The translations under genes were made by a program, and so were the position numbers. From Spodoptera frugiperda (Eukaryota; Arthropoda; Insecta; Lepidoptera; Noctuidae), in NCBI RefSeq assembly GCF_023101765.2, contig NC_064233.1, positions 6,843,501 to 6,907,500 on the forward strand: a stretch of DNA of 64,000 nt, written 5' to 3'. Each line of letters opens with the position of its first letter. The stretch's first letter is position 1. Below, piece after piece: positions 11,453-25,239 of the stretch. Under the pieces are notes generated by a model. That model was not told where the DNA came from. It searched no databases and was given only the letters and a program-made list of their open reading frames with translations.

Positions 11453-13854
11453 AATGATAAATGATATTTATTTGCAAAAGGTTAAAATGTAACTCTTTTA
11501 CACGTCAATCAACTAGATGAGGCCGGCATTTCCTATCGGACTACTCTGAGAAGAAATGCCGAAATTCCGATACTAGTTTCGAGTCACAGAGGGACTCTTT
11601 ATTAAACTACAAAACAAACTAGTAGACATTCTTTTTTCCATTAATGTACGTGATTAAACTGTGATTTTTAGTTAATTTAGTATTTCTCATGGAAAAAAAT
11701 TAAGGCAACTGAAATGAAACAAAATATAATGTAGGAGGTAATTGTTTCGGACCGAGTGTGCTTGTTCGACCGGAGTGATACCACGGCCTCACAGAAAACC
11801 GAACCGCCGTATGAACGAGGTGACCGGAAGAATTCATCGTCTCTTCCCCAAATGGTCGGCAAAGTAATCAGTTTATTGTTGTTTTTTTTTTGTATGTACA
11901 TACATTAACATCTTATAAAAAGTTGTGTGTATTTCGAATCAATATTTTTATAAAAAAAAAAACAAAAAAAAAATCTAGACATTTTCACAAATGTCATAAC
12001 ATTGCAAAGTGCCTGCGACATAATTATACAGCGTGCTACAGTTGCATCGTTTAACACATTGTAATGGTTACTGGTTGACCTTTACTGGTATGCGATATCA
12101 GTAATGATATTTATTATACAGGGTGTAGGTAGTATATTATACTTTTATTGTGATTCATTTTACGACTTTAATTTAAAAAAAAGTCGACGTGTAATATTTG
12201 CGTTGTGTGAGTGAGGTTACCGGAGGCCCAATTTCTCCCCTTTCCCTTCACAATCCTCGATTCTCCAACAACCCTTAAATTCCTAAAGGCCGGCAACGCC
12301 GCTTATAATGCCTCTGGTGTTTCAAGTGTCCATGGGCGATGCTTACCATCAGATGATCCGTCTACTCATAAAAAAGTAACTTTCTAAGAATTTGATCAGT
12401 TGTCAAGAACGTGGCTTTAGGCTCGATCTCGGAAGTAATGTCAAGTTTATCTTTATCTTCTGGGATAAAAGGCGTGACGTTATCAACTCTTAGACTAAAA
12501 TTGACATTTCAAAAAACCTATTAACTGAGACAAGTTGTCAACTACTATTATACGATAACTTTATAAAGAATGAAACATTTTATTTCATACAATCTAAAAC
12601 AATTAATATCAACTGACCCTAATTGGTACAACTCAACCTTCTTTGTACTACATACAGCAGATCAACCTACACCTTTTCACAAGTTCCTTTATTGCATTCT
12701 CAACTTTACTCTTTAGAGAATAAAGTCCAAAATCCAATGACGAAAATTGACAGATTAGAATAAGTTGACTTGCTGCTATGGCACCTTGATACCACAAATC
12801 AAAATAAATGACAATCGGTACGAATATGGAAGGCATTAATCATTACGAATGGATATCTTAATGTAATTCTATGTAATAATGCATTATATACTATATATGG
12901 GGTCGGGAATTACTATAGATGGCTATGATAGCGTTTTCTTGTAAAGAGGGGCTAGTAGCTAAGTTATAGGTACGATAAACCATTAATAAAATAAGTTACA
13001 TTCTTAAAATCTTTGACATAAGTAAAGACATAGCTGAATTTTAGGTAAGTTAAAGTCAAAACTGGTCTTTTCACTTATGAAAAGTGATTTCATGTAGAAT
13101 AAAGACATTATTTTGATTTTCATTAATCTATAAGTGACACCTTTTTTTTTGAACCGGAGGGGGGAATCATCCAATGACTTCTCCCGCTTTGGGCGAGGCG
13201 AGGCGGAGTATCAGACTCATACTGACTTAAAACCACCCCGTTCCTACTCCTGCTTTTCGAACCGGAGCCCCAGTAAACCCGCTAGGTAGTCCGCTCCGCA
13301 ATAAGTGACATCTAACAATACAAATAAGGATTAAGTTTTGGTGCTATGCACTAAATAACTTTTATGCTAAAAATTAAGTTAATTTTAACAAAAGAAATGG
13401 TTTAGAGGTGAAAACGTCCATTATCCGGTCCGGGGCGATTCCATTGAACAGTTTTCATTCTTCTTCTTCATGTGAACTAACACAATGGGATCGCGATGTG
13501 TAACACTGAGTAACACAGACACAGAAAATATGATATTTTAAAAGAAAGGGAATTGCACTGTAAAGTCAAATCCTTTTAACACTTCAGGAAGTACCACATG
13601 AGCTATGTTTATGAATTAATTATTTTATTAAAAGGTTCTGCCTAACAATGTCTAGACCGCACCATTTCCTAGACTCCAGTGTAGGTTGTTAATCAATAAA
13701 TTATAATTATTATATCTCGAGCATATGTCGCTAACTGTTATTGGGAATTCATGAATGCGTAATAGTAGCACACGCCCAGTTATAGGGTGTTGTGTTTTTT
13801 ATATAACAATTAATTTAAAAATATAAACTTAAACTTGCAAAGTTTGTAAGAGAA

Positions 13855-14035
13855 ACTTCAGATATCACTTCATAGTATAAAACAAAGTCGCTTTCTCTGT
13901 TCCTATGTTTCTTTGTAAGCTTAAATCTTGCGGTTTTTTAATAGACAGAGTGATTAAAGAGGAAGGTTTATATGTATAATACATGCATAATATATCGCCA
14001 TTGCACCCATGCGAAGCTGGGGCGGGTCGCTAGTT
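13855..14035 (-). mobile_element. Helitron-like repeat, family L, reverse copy
   Basis: Reverse complement of the element at 27555-27745 (AAAGTCGCTTTCTCTGT, then GAAGCTGGGGCGGGTCGCTAGT at the end). The CTAGT end suits a Helitron-type 3' terminus; that class assignment is an inference. Confidence 0.55.
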
Positions 14036-15609
14036 CGTCATAAGATAAAAAAATTAGACAACAGGACCCAGATTTCATATACGATACACAAACTACTGAC
14101 AACGGAGTAGTATTTAAAATATCTTTATCTCGTAATCACAAAAAAATATTAGTAAAATTCTTAAACATAGTTACTTAAAGCTTTCTCAATTTCCTATACC
14201 ACACAATAGGTGTAAAGAGAATACCATTGACATGCGTCAACAAGCGAACACGCCTAGCTACAATACACTACTACATTCAAACAACTATGTCACAGTCACT
14301 CGTGGAAATCTGACTTTTGAAAAAGATACTAAATTTCAAGAAAATAACACTTTTTTCCTCTAAATCGTCAGTTCCGATTAAGTTATTTTTTTTAAATTAT
14401 TATAATTTAACATAATTAGACTTCCTTGTAAACAAATGAGCAATCCAGTTGCCAAAATCCTAAACTATTATAAGACGTAACGTAACGTCACGTCAGACTT
14501 TCGAAAAGCCGAAACAAGTTCACCAGTCCTTGCCTGACCCGGGAATCATACCCGAGACCCTTTGCCCGGTAGTCGCACTTGCAACCACTCAACCAACGAG
14601 GCAGTCTAGAGTTGATATAAGAGTCCAGAGGCAGTCAACTATTATAAGATTTTTTTATAAATTTAAATAAAGCTCGAGGCATTACTCGTTTCGCGGATCA
14701 AACCAGAAACCCCTTTCTCGGCAGTAGCATTAGCGACCACTTGACCAACGAGGCGGTAAGGTCAAATATATAGATAAAAAAATAATTAAAACATGTTCAC
14801 GGGCTATAAAAGTCATACTTGGAACATTATAATTATGCTAATGCATGCATTCATTACTCTAATTACTTTTTTCAACAATGTCATTAGTTCTTTTTTTGCA
14901 AATTATTAGACATTTTGCAATTTACCTTGCAGATTTTTGTAGCCCAAGTCGTAAACTGTGTGTCTTCAATAACTCTTTTAAAGCTTGAAATTCATTAATG
15001 TTTTACTTCAATAGCAAAAATGGACCGGTACTGAGCAATAAGCCTTACACGAATGGACCGGCTCGACCGGAGCGATACCATAGCCTCAATTACCCTCCTT
15101 CCCGATTTTCCCAATCCCCATTCCCTGGGCGGCGGCGATTACCGCCGATTTTACCATGAGGTGATACGTCTGCCCGTTTCCCGGCTTACATCATATCAAA
15201 AAAAAAAATACTACTGCTAATTTTTTTAAGACTTTATTTGAAATTTTGGATCCAGATTGTTAAAAAACCCGTTGATTGATAGACAATACCTATGGCACTA
15301 AATCTGCCAAAGAACTATTTCGTTACCCAAAAAAAGTCAAAGTCAAAATTATTTACTTCAGATAGACCGGCACCGAAGGCACTTTTCAACCTCAAAGCAA
15401 ATATAATAATATTAATAACGTCTATCTGTCAGCCAGTCCTTTAGTGAAGCTTTTTGCTCGTTCCAAGGTGTAAATTCCTGTGGAGGAGAACGAGCAAGAA
15501 ACTATATAGGTTACTCTCAGTCAGGTTCACAATAAAATTCTTGGTTACATAGATAGAATAAAATAAAATAGTAATATTACGTCCTACTATATCATCTTAC
15601 ACTACATAC

Positions 15610-15691
15610 CAACTACAAAGACCTCTGCTGACCACAGAAATACCAAACACGGTACAAGCGTCCACGCCCCACTTAATCTGCTACGTTCCAT
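15610..15691 (-). CDS. Candidate first coding exon with signal peptide
   Basis: On the minus strand an ATG in strong context (GATCACAATGG) opens 27 codons, MERSRLSGAWTLVPCLVFLW then SAEVFVV and a split G codon, ending at a good donor, G|GTATGT. A short basic start, a hydrophobic core and small residues near the end are what a signal peptide looks like. About 600 bp upstream (16270-16440) is a locally GC-richer stretch that could be a promoter. I could not find the next exon at lower coordinates, so the product is unknown; it would be secreted or membrane-bound. It could still be a chance reading frame. Confidence 0.35.
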
Positions 15692-18363
15692 TGTGATCTT
15701 ACCGCATACTTCCACGGGCGGCGCCTGCGCAATTATTTTCGATTTAGCTATCAATAAATCGATCCTTTCAACTCTTGAGTTGAACAAGAGACAGATTAAT
15801 TTACAAATTTAGTTTTTAGATTGAAATTCTTGAGTGGGGTTATTATTTTTATTTGTTTACTGTTTATAATTAGTGGAATTAGATTTTGATTGTGTTTTGT
15901 TGACTAAGAGGTACTTTTAATTATCTGGTATTCTGGAGTTGCGGACTGCCTAGAGGGTTACCGGGTCTCTGACTCGAAAAGCAAAAGTAGGAACGGAGTG
16001 GTTTTTAGTCAGTAAGAGTCTGACACTCACTTGCCTAGCGCAAGGCGGGAGAAGTCATTTCAAGATTTTCCCCCTCAAAAAACTATCAGATATCAGAAAA
16101 ACATTAGTAATAACGACGACTTTCAGGATTGTAGATAATTTATCCGGATGAAAAAACTATGAACAAACCAAATTTTGAAAAGAATTATTTCTAAACTTAA
16201 TTGAAAAACGCGTAGAAAATTAAATAAGTGTTTACCATAAATTATACACATAAAACAAACCTAAATTACAATACTCAGGATCGAAGCGTAGAAATCAACT
16301 CACGCGCAGCGTTCACGCACGATCGAGTATCACCTGCCTACAGCTGACAGCTACATCTTTGGTCAGTATTTATCATTCGCTGCGCCTGCGTCTACTATGT
16401 CAAGATCAACGGAAACTGGACAGTAACTGTGTTGTATTATTTATAATAATAATATAACATTTTCAGACTAATTAATGTTTTTCTCATAGCAGTAATGTGT
16501 AGGTATTATTCTTTAAAGGAGCAAAGGAATGATTTGGTTTCGATATTTTTTATTTATCGTAGTAAAATAAATTATCGTTTAGGAATCTGGTTCTCAACTA
16601 CAACTACAAAAAATAGTACTCATATCTATTAATTCAAGATATACGGTACCACATATATCAATGCAATTTCAATGCAATAAAATATGAATAATGATTCAAA
16701 ACCATACAACCCCAATCGTAGCTGTTAAAATAGCATTCAGAGTACGGAATATAAAGCCAAACTCAATACTATTTAGTTCATTCAATATCCACGCAATACG
16801 GATGCAATAGGTGCAACAATATATAGGTACGACAAAGGATCGAATCTGAATCCACATTCAAGAGCTAGACAATAAAGAACCAAAGAGACAACTTACCACA
16901 TCACATAAATAAAAATCCAAAAAAACTAAAAAATACTAACGAGAATTCAGAAAAAATACTTTGTACAATGGCATAACGAGCCATAATGTGCACCTCTGCC
17001 TACCCCTTCGGGGAAAAAGGGCGTGACGATACGACAACGAATTCAGAAAAAACGATTGTCTACTCTAAATAATGTGCACCTCTGCCTGCCCCTTCGGGGA
17101 TAAAAAGGCGTGATTGTCTACTCTAAATACAAACCCAAACTATCTTTAAAACAGTCACGTTTTCCAACTACTAAACGCAAACAAATTCAAATACACATTT
17201 GCATACAAAAAACTAATGCATCCGGACGTTTTACAGACGGTCTAATTTCGCAACTGTACCGCTACATTGGGTAAGGTTGAAAGTGATATTATACTCGAAA
17301 CAGACGAATATATATATGTTTGTTGAATCATAACATTTTATGGGGTGTCAGCAAAGAATGTATTGGTCGCAAGCGTTGTTTCACACATTTTTTCTATAAG
17401 GTATCACTCCGGTCGAGCCGGCCCATTAGTGCCGAAGCATGGCTCTCTCATACTTAGAATTAAACTGTAAGCTCCAATCCACCAGCTAAGCCTTGGGACC
17501 GTCCTACGTAGATGAGGCTCATAGTCCAACAGTGGACTCTCACGTGCTATTGATGTGATGTGGCTGACATTGATTTTGATCTCTTTTAATCCTAGAAGGA
17601 GTAACATATTATTATAAAATGTAACAGCAACTTTTCATCAGTAAAGTTGTGAGGTTGTCAATTTCATTGAAAAGAGGATGAGTTTTTTGCCATTTACCAG
17701 AGCGGAGTAACTCGCTAGGTAGCTAGCAGGTTGCTGGGGCCCCGGTTCCAAAAGCAGGAGTAGGAACGGGATGGTGTTCAGTCAGTAAGAGTCTGACACT
17801 CTCTCTCGCCTCGTTTACGGCGGGAGAAGTTTTTGGATGATACCCCGCCCCAAAAAAAACTCCGTGCTATTACTACACAATTTTAGCAACATCAAAAAAC
17901 CCCAATGATACTATAACCAATTTAAAAACGAGAACCATGAACCTTAAGTACATTACTGAATCATTTCTCCCTCAATGTAATTCGGAGCACGTTGCAACCG
18001 AAACCGGGTGATTGGGCCAGTATGTTATACCTGTATTATGTCATAGTATGTGTTTTGAATCAGTATAAGGTAATTTGAATATATTTCGACTGTTCTAAGT
18101 ATGTAAGTCATAGTTCGTAGAAGTTTTTAAGGAAAAAAAACTAGAGAAATGAGTAATTTTCTGTTTTCTTATACCTGAAAAATTGTTGTTTTAGATGAAA
18201 CTGTGTTTTCAGCAGTTACATTTCTGTAGTGCTACTATTATCTACAGCTGGTTAAATGTGTCGCGGAATTTTGCTTATGAATATGAGCCCCTGGCGGAGG
18301 TTGAAACTAATCGAGTTCCTCGTAAAACGTGAGTAAGCCGAAAACCAATAAACTAATTTTGCA

Positions 18364-18570
18364 GTCAAAGTCAAAGTCAAAATTACTTATTTCAAATAGA
18401 CCGGGAAAGTACTTTTGAACGCCAAAGCAAATATTATAATAGGAAAAAAATTCTATCCGTCGGTCAGTCCCCTAGTGAAGCCAAAGTGTAGATTCCTATG
18501 GAGAAGAACGAGCAAGAAACTCCATAGGTTACTCTTTTTCAATCAGATTCACAATACAATTCTTGGTTAC
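18364..18570 (+). mobile_element. Family O repeat
   Basis: Starts with GTCAAAGTCAAAATTACTT and continues TTCAAATAGACCGGGAAAGT, then a region with GAGAAGAACGAGCAAGAAAC. Other copies are at 275-345, 15335-15540, 31175-31330 and 42817-42870. The common 5' start and variable length suggest a non-autonomous element; the class is not established. Confidence 0.55.
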
Positions 18571-19313
18571 ATTGTGTCGTTGGTATCTCTTTACCACGTT
18601 TCGATTAGTCTACTTCTTTACCTAGGCAGAGAATCAAATAAGTCTCAATGGCAGTTACCCATCATGACCAATAAGTACAATAAATACCTAATCTAGAGAT
18701 CCCGATACCAACATACCTCATAGTATCACCCCAAAAGCAACTTTAACATCAAAACACTAAAGTCGTAATTAAAACATCAATTACATTTATGCATCAAAAA
18801 TATCACAACACTCCATTTAAAAAAAGACCTTAACAATAACACAATAAAGTTGCAATTACAAAAACATTGTTGACAGATAACATTTGGAGCCAAAATATGT
18901 ATAATCATGGCTGCCAATCATTTAGTTTTTATTGACATATTGTCAAAGACACGGTCGTACAGCCAATAATGAAATTAGTTAAGGTATCTGTTCCACTGAA
19001 AGCGGCAAAGCGATAAAAGATATGGGCGACACATGACAGAAGTCGCACATAGACGATCGACGAACAAATCAACGGATGACGTCATACGTCCTACATATCG
19101 CACATGTGAAGCTTACAACCAATGATATAGCGGACCGCGATCGAGCTCGCCTAGATATTTCGAATTGAAAAGAAACCCGCCTGCAAAGGGCTAAGATTCT
19201 AGCAAATTGCTCTTCTGTAGAGGAAGCCTATGGCCTAGCAATGGATTGTTACACACTCTCTTTCTCGTTCTATTTATCGCTTTAGCGCTCTATTCATTTC
19301 GCATGTAAATTAA

Positions 19314-19510
19314 CTAAAAATCACGGTTTACTCACATAAATTAATGGAGAAAAGCTCTACAGAAGGATTCTTCATCATGAGCAGCGTGCGCAGACGTGGC
19401 GACATCGCAGACTACGTAGTGCAGCCTTGCTTATGATGAAGAGTCCCTCTGTGACTCGAAACTAATAGAGCTTTTCTCCATTAATTTACGTGAGTAAACC
19501 GTGATTTCAT
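19314..19510. mobile_element. Palindromic MITE, family F
   Basis: The left arm AAATCACGGTTTACTCACAT...TTAATGGAGAAAAGCTCTA and the right arm AGAGCTTTTCTCCATTAATT...ACGTGAGTAAACCGTGATTT are about 42-bp inverted repeats around a GC-rich core (CATGAGCAGCGTGCGC). Relatives are at 11560-11692, 55175-55300 and 56570-56940. Confidence 0.7.
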
Positions 19511-20002
19511 CTTTATCTTGGCTAAAATATAGTTTATCGCTCTCAGTGGTATACAGGACAATTTTTTTGTTAACAATAACTCATACTGTTGTTCACAATT
19601 AAAGAATGTTAATGTGTAAATACCGGATGTTTTGGCTATGTAATGTCAGTTAAATAACAAGGATTTCTCTCTTTAGTTCGATTGAATAGTCAACAGCTAT
19701 GTTATAGGGCAGTTTTTGATAGCATCATTAAACATCAACAGCCTATAAGTGGCCACTACTGACTAAAGGCCTCTTCTCAAGGAAGGTTTGAGCATTAATC
19801 ACCACACTTGCTCAATGCGGGTTGGCGATTTCAAACTTGTACCGGAGTGTCTCACATATCCCTCTCGTCAACGGGAGGACGATATAAAAGTACTCTTACT
19901 CTTAATTACTAATACATCCATTGGATCCGACAGACAAACTAAACATATAGTTTTGTCGGACTATAAACTAGATCATAAGTTCATTAACATGTACCGTTTA
20001 AT

Positions 20003-20045
20003 AAATAAATAAATAAATAATAATAAATAATAAATAATAATAATA
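20003..20045. repeat. AAT/AAAT microsatellite
   Basis: Simple run of AAAT and AAT units, seen directly. Confidence 0.85.
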
Positions 20046-22254
20046 CTCTTAGGGGAAGAGTCATACGGACGATACATAAACTACTCTTCCCAGGATCAAA
20101 AATTTTTGTTTAGGAGGACTATGGACGTTTTGTGATTCCAGTTTCTAAATAAGTTTCAAGGATAAACATGTCTTCTGTCCCCATGTCTAAGGTGTCTTCT
20201 GCCCGTCATTTGGCGATAAACTCGAGAACTACCGAAACAGATTATAGTGCAACTTTTACCAATAGATAAATAATATATGATTCCTAAGAATCATCTCATC
20301 ATCTAGTTATTTAAGAGATTGACGTGTAAAACAGTCACATTGTAACCTATTTGCAAAAATATATATAATATAATGGTTTAAGTTTTTAATTTATTATGGA
20401 TTTCACCAAACCTCAAGCTGAAAGCTGTTATCAAATAATTTAACACCCATTTAGATGACTTGTCCCGGACGCTTGGCGCCACGAGAGGTATTCGGTATCG
20501 ATTCAATGGCATGATTCAGATAAATTAAGGTCACAAGACGTCCTTATCCTTATCAAAAAGGTCTACAAGCTTGTCAGGACAACTTTCTTTAGTATTTAAC
20601 TTTGTGTGACTGACAGACTTGTCTTTTTTATTGTAGTGTCACCTGCCGGACTCCGGATAAGTAAAGAGATAGATGACAAAATAGGCTTCTGTATTTTATG
20701 GGCACTTTCCTATGAATACGTTCCAGAAATGAAGTATCGTATCATGTTTATATTGATGATGATGTTCATTCTTTTTTATGTTAAGAACCGGTAAACAAGC
20801 AGATGGATCACCTGATGGTAAGCAATCGCTGCCGCTTATGGTCACCTGAGATATACTCCAGAGGCGTTACAAGTGCGTTGCCGGATAGGAATTTAAGGGC
20901 TGTTGAGGAATCGTAGCTTGGGAAAATTGGGAAGAGGGGTAATTACCCCTCTTCCAGGCCAGGTGAGTGAGGTTACCGGAGGCCCAATTCGGCCTCCGGT
21001 AACCTCACTCACACAACGCAAGCGTTGTTCCACGTCGGTTTTCTGTGAGGCCGTGATATCACTCCGCTCGAGCCAGCCCATTCGTGCCGAAGCATGGCGC
21101 TCCAACACTTAAGAATTTAATAATAGGGATGACGACGGGGTATGTATATTAAAAATCTACGTAGTCCCCCACCCCCATACGTAAGTAGTACCCCAATGCA
21201 ACATTACACCATAATTACGAATATTGTATCAAAACTTAGGAATTCCGACCAGGTTACCTTAGTGTTTAGTGTTTAGGTGTCAGCCACCTCCCTCCCCTCG
21301 TAAACGCGCCCACTTCCCGCAATCCGTGCTGGCTATTTCATCAGCTTTCTAGCTGACCTTCCACTGGCATAAACTGATAATACTCAGCTCAGTATTACAT
21401 GTGTAGATGCAATAGCTTATAACATACAAGAATAGGGTAGATGACTAATTTTTATTTTAATGCCCATCTTGTAGATTATTTTAAAACATTAGACACGTAT
21501 TTTTTTTATTTTCTTACGGAAACAAATACTTTCGAAGATATATCGATTTGAAATATCACATGACGTTACTTCTAGGTATATTTTATACGTAGAAATGACG
21601 TATTTGCTCCACCTCCTAAGCTTTGATTCGTTTTATTTAAGTATTTTGTTACCTTACCTATATTATGAGAAAATAAAAACACGTGTCTAATATTTATTCA
21701 TTACCTAACGACGGACTAAATAGATTTTTAATTTTCATATCCCGTCATCATCAGTATAGCTTATCAGCCATCAGGCGACCCGTCAGCAAAGGTTGCCATC
21801 GCAATCCAGCAAAAAAGTAATTTCATTACATTTTAATCTAGATAAGATTATAGCATTCGATCAAGTTTAACCAGCTGTATATGTAATGAAGTGGTCAACA
21901 ATTAACAGACTAGTGCCGTTAAGACTAATTGGCTAGATTTCCTTACATCACACCGACATGTTATGGATCGACCTTGATCGGATAACTACATTTGTAGATA
22001 GATAACTGTTGGCTAGGGTGACTTGTTTCTGTGCAACTTGTTACAGGTTTGATTCTTGCACAGAACAGAGGGATAAGTACGAAGAACGGCTTTTCAACAA
22101 TATTACATTATAATTTGTACTGTACCGTACTTTAACTTAAGGCGGTTAATAATGTACAAATCGCGCCTCATCACTTAAAGAAAAGCACAGCATGCACTAT
22201 CTTATGCGCATATAATAACCTAACCAAATTAAATGATTAATTTTACATTTAATT

Positions 22255-22530
22255 CGAGCGTTGGTCGAGTGGGCGCAAGTGCGACTGCCGAACAAAGGGT
22301 CTCGGGTTCGAGTCCCGGGTCGGGCAAAGTATTAATTTTCGATTACACTCGATAATTTTCGGTAGTAGCACGGAGTCTGGAATTCTGTCCAGGATATGGC
22401 AATAGGCTCACCCCTATTACATGGGACTTATAACACAAATGGTGAAAAGTGGGGTACATTGTTAGCGGCATTACGTCGTAATGTGCACCTCTGCCTACCC
22501 CTTCGGAGATAAAAGGCGTGACGTTTTCTG
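22255..22530 (+). mobile_element. tRNA-derived SINE, family C (full-length copy)
   Basis: The head GTTGGTCGAGTGGGCGCAAG...CTCGGGTTCGAGTCCCGGGT has Pol III box A and box B like a leucine/serine-type tRNA. The body follows (TAGTAGCACGGAGTCTGGAA, ATATGGCAATAGGCTCACCC) and it ends at CTACCCCTTCGGAGATAAAA. Other copies or pieces are at 8985-9165, 10655-10775, 14520-14605, 14690-14755, 16980-17112, 28910-28990, 39680-39735, 44235-44450, 46170-46250, 48034-48240, 48310-48400, 49995-50240 and 50340-50465. Confidence 0.75.
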
Positions 22531-23899
22531 TGTGAGGGGTTTTCATTCAATGACTTCTCCCGTCTTGGGCGAGACGGGAGGGAGTGTCAGAATCTTACTG
22601 ACTAAAAACCACCCCGTTTCTACTCTTAAATTTCGAGCCGGAGCCGCTGTAAACCCGCTAGGTAGTCCGCAGCTCCGGATCAGGCATCGGCGTTATCCTT
22701 ATTGTCCTTCTCCATTTCAAACTTATATTAACTGTTACATTAAATATTACCTGTGACAAGACATTCATAGCCATTAAACAAATGGCACTGCGTACGCGCC
22801 TGACATTGAATGATAGTGTGCGGAATTTGATTAGCTTCCGAATTGTTGTTGCGGTACAAAATAGATTGTAATTGATTTTACGTGTTCAAATTACTGTTAG
22901 GAATTTGTTTGTTCATTGCGAAATTTGATTAAGACAGTGCCTTGTTTGTATGATTGAAATGGGGTCGGCAGGGGTGTACCGTAGTAAGAGATTCTTTGTT
23001 ATGTCATTTTTTTCTGCAGTCAGCGCGATTCAAAGGAGTCATTGAAAGTAGCCTTGGAATGATTGGATTTGCAAAATTGTATGCCAGACATTTTACACTC
23101 AGACACACGGGTGTGATTGTTAAGTGTCTGGCGGCGCCTCAAAGAGCCATCAGACCACCACAGATGGGGCCCAGTAAGGCTGATGCCGACCCGGACCTGC
23201 GGACTGCCTAACGGGTGACCGGAACGAAAAAAAGTAGGAACGCGGTAGGTTTTAGTCAGTAAGAGACTGACACTCGCTCTCGCCACGCCCAAGGCGGGAG
23301 AAGCCATTGGATGTCCTCCTTAAAAAAAGAAATAAGACATTTTTAAACTAAGGTTTACCAAATTATGTGTATTGTCTTTCTCACTTTACTCACTAGGAGA
23401 ATCTTCACTAGATTAAGCAGTACAGACGTCAGCATTATACATTCAGCAACGGCCAACTTTTTTTTTAATTATCACCAGCCTTACCGAAGTAAAGAGCGCG
23501 CGCTCATGACAGTGTAACAGACGTCCTCGCCTTTTCTTTACAGTAAATGTCAGCACTATACGTACAGTACAGCGAGACAGTATTTTTTATACATATTTGA
23601 TATATAAGTGTTATATTAAAAAGCTTCCTACTCCGCCCTGAGAATCAGCTGACAATGTAGACTTAGGAACGTGTAGAATTGGACGTGTGATATTTTTTTT
23701 TAGTTATTGGAGTGTTTTGAGAATGCTTAGATGAGGTTTCTATTTATTACTTTAGGTACACTTCACAAAAATATCAAGAAGTAAACAGTGTTAGTAGCCT
23801 ACACATATTTTTTACGGTACCTATAAACTACTAGGTACGGCAAACGAGCAGATGGATCACCTAATCATAAGAGATAGACACGCGTTGCAAACGTGTCGG

Positions 23900-24035
23900 T
23901 AATTAGGGATTGTAGACTGGGGATCGGTAATTGGAGATTGGGATTGAGTATAGGGGATTGGCGGTGGGGGCGGGGATTGAGGAATGGGACTTGAGATTGG
24001 AGCTTGGGGATTGGGGATTGGCGTTGGTGATTGGA
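23900..24035. repeat. GGATTG-type minisatellite
   Basis: Irregular units of GGGGATTGG / GGGATTGA / GGTAATTGGAGATT repeated over about 135 bp. Minus-strand proline/serine/isoleucine-rich reading frames here are by-products of the repeat. Confidence 0.7.
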
Positions 24036-25239
24036 TTGGGCAAAACAGTTTTGAGAAAAGAAATAGGGCCCGACGTGTAACGCCCACTTTTCGAGACGGG
24101 ACGCAAGCTTACTGCCACACACAGTTTTATATGGCAACATTTTAACAAACACAATAGCTGGCTACACATGCACACACACATTTCATCAATCGACAGCCCG
24201 GTACATAAAATAAGTAGGCACTAAGAGCCCTGTCTATACCTTCCAAACTCTACATCGACGATATAAATAAACATTATACATGTACAACTAAAATCTTTCC
24301 GTTTATGACGTAAATTGCATCAACTACAATAATGTAACTCGTTTCCCGAAACGATTGCGCATGCGCAGCTGAACTTTACAAGGGATTTTTTTTTGGAAAA
24401 TATGTCGATTTTTTCCTTCTGTTAGTATGGTAAGGTCGCCTCTTATTGTAATGAGGAATGATTAGGTTGAAAAGTGGGTGTATACCTTTTTTTGAAAAGA
24501 AAATTAATTGATACGCCCACCTGATTTCTATTTAGAACAAAACTAGCTGCGATAACCGATCAGAAATAGTTTAGTTTTACAAAACATAACTAATATTCTA
24601 ATCCAAAATATCCAAAGTATCTAAGTGAGGGAGAGCCATGCTTCGACACGAAGGGTCCGGCTCGACCGGTGACACCACGAAAACCGAAAACCGACGTGAA
24701 ACAACGCTTGCGTCATGTTTCGGTGTTTGAGTGAGGTTACCGGAGGACCAACTACCCTCCGTCCCAATCTTTGCAATCCCCGATTCCCCAACAATCCATA
24801 AATTCCTAACACCTAAAAGGCCGCTAACGAATTTGTAACACCTCTGGTGTTCCGGGTATGGGCGGCGGCAATTGCTTACCATCAGGTAATCCGTCTGCTC
24901 GTTTACAGGCTTATACCATAAAAACGTAAAGTCATACGAATGACTGATTTCCATACTCAAGTTATCAACAACGATTCATAGAACTATCTACATCATTAAT
25001 TCAGAAATGACACGAGAAACCTTAGTTCAGGAACTATAATGACAGGAAAACACATCCTTGAAATCTAGTAGTTTAGGCAACTCTAACAATACCTATGGAT
25101 ATACGCGGAAAATACCTAACCTTTCACAGAATATATTTAATTAGTAATCAAGGTACACATTGAAAATCAACAGAATGATTCGAAGCGTCAAAAACTACCA
25201 AAACTAAAAACGCGAGAATCCGAAAAGAATAATCGCCTC

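Larger units (their letters stand above)
10473..15609. other. Intergenic, repeat-rich stretch
   Basis: Begins with the 3' UTR of the first cuticular gene; no clear canonical AATAAA was assigned. It then holds a family C fragment (about 10655-10775), a family D tRNA-SINE (10862-11050), a nested palindromic element (11079-11452), family F remnants (about 11560-11692), family A fragments (11755-11815, 12183-12377, 15030-15195), family B (13150-13300), a reverse Helitron-like copy (about 13855-14035), two inverted tRNA-SINE heads (14520-14605, 14690-14755) and family O (15335-15540). A weak receptor-like reading frame at 12648-12836 is discussed under findings. Confidence 0.65.

Noticed and set aside
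22255..22330. tRNA genes (also near 10870, 14530, 14700, 39690, 44240, 46180, 48040)
   Set aside because: Box A and B are present, but each head continues into a shared SINE body or is truncated, and several have mismatched arms; none looks like a free-standing tRNA gene.
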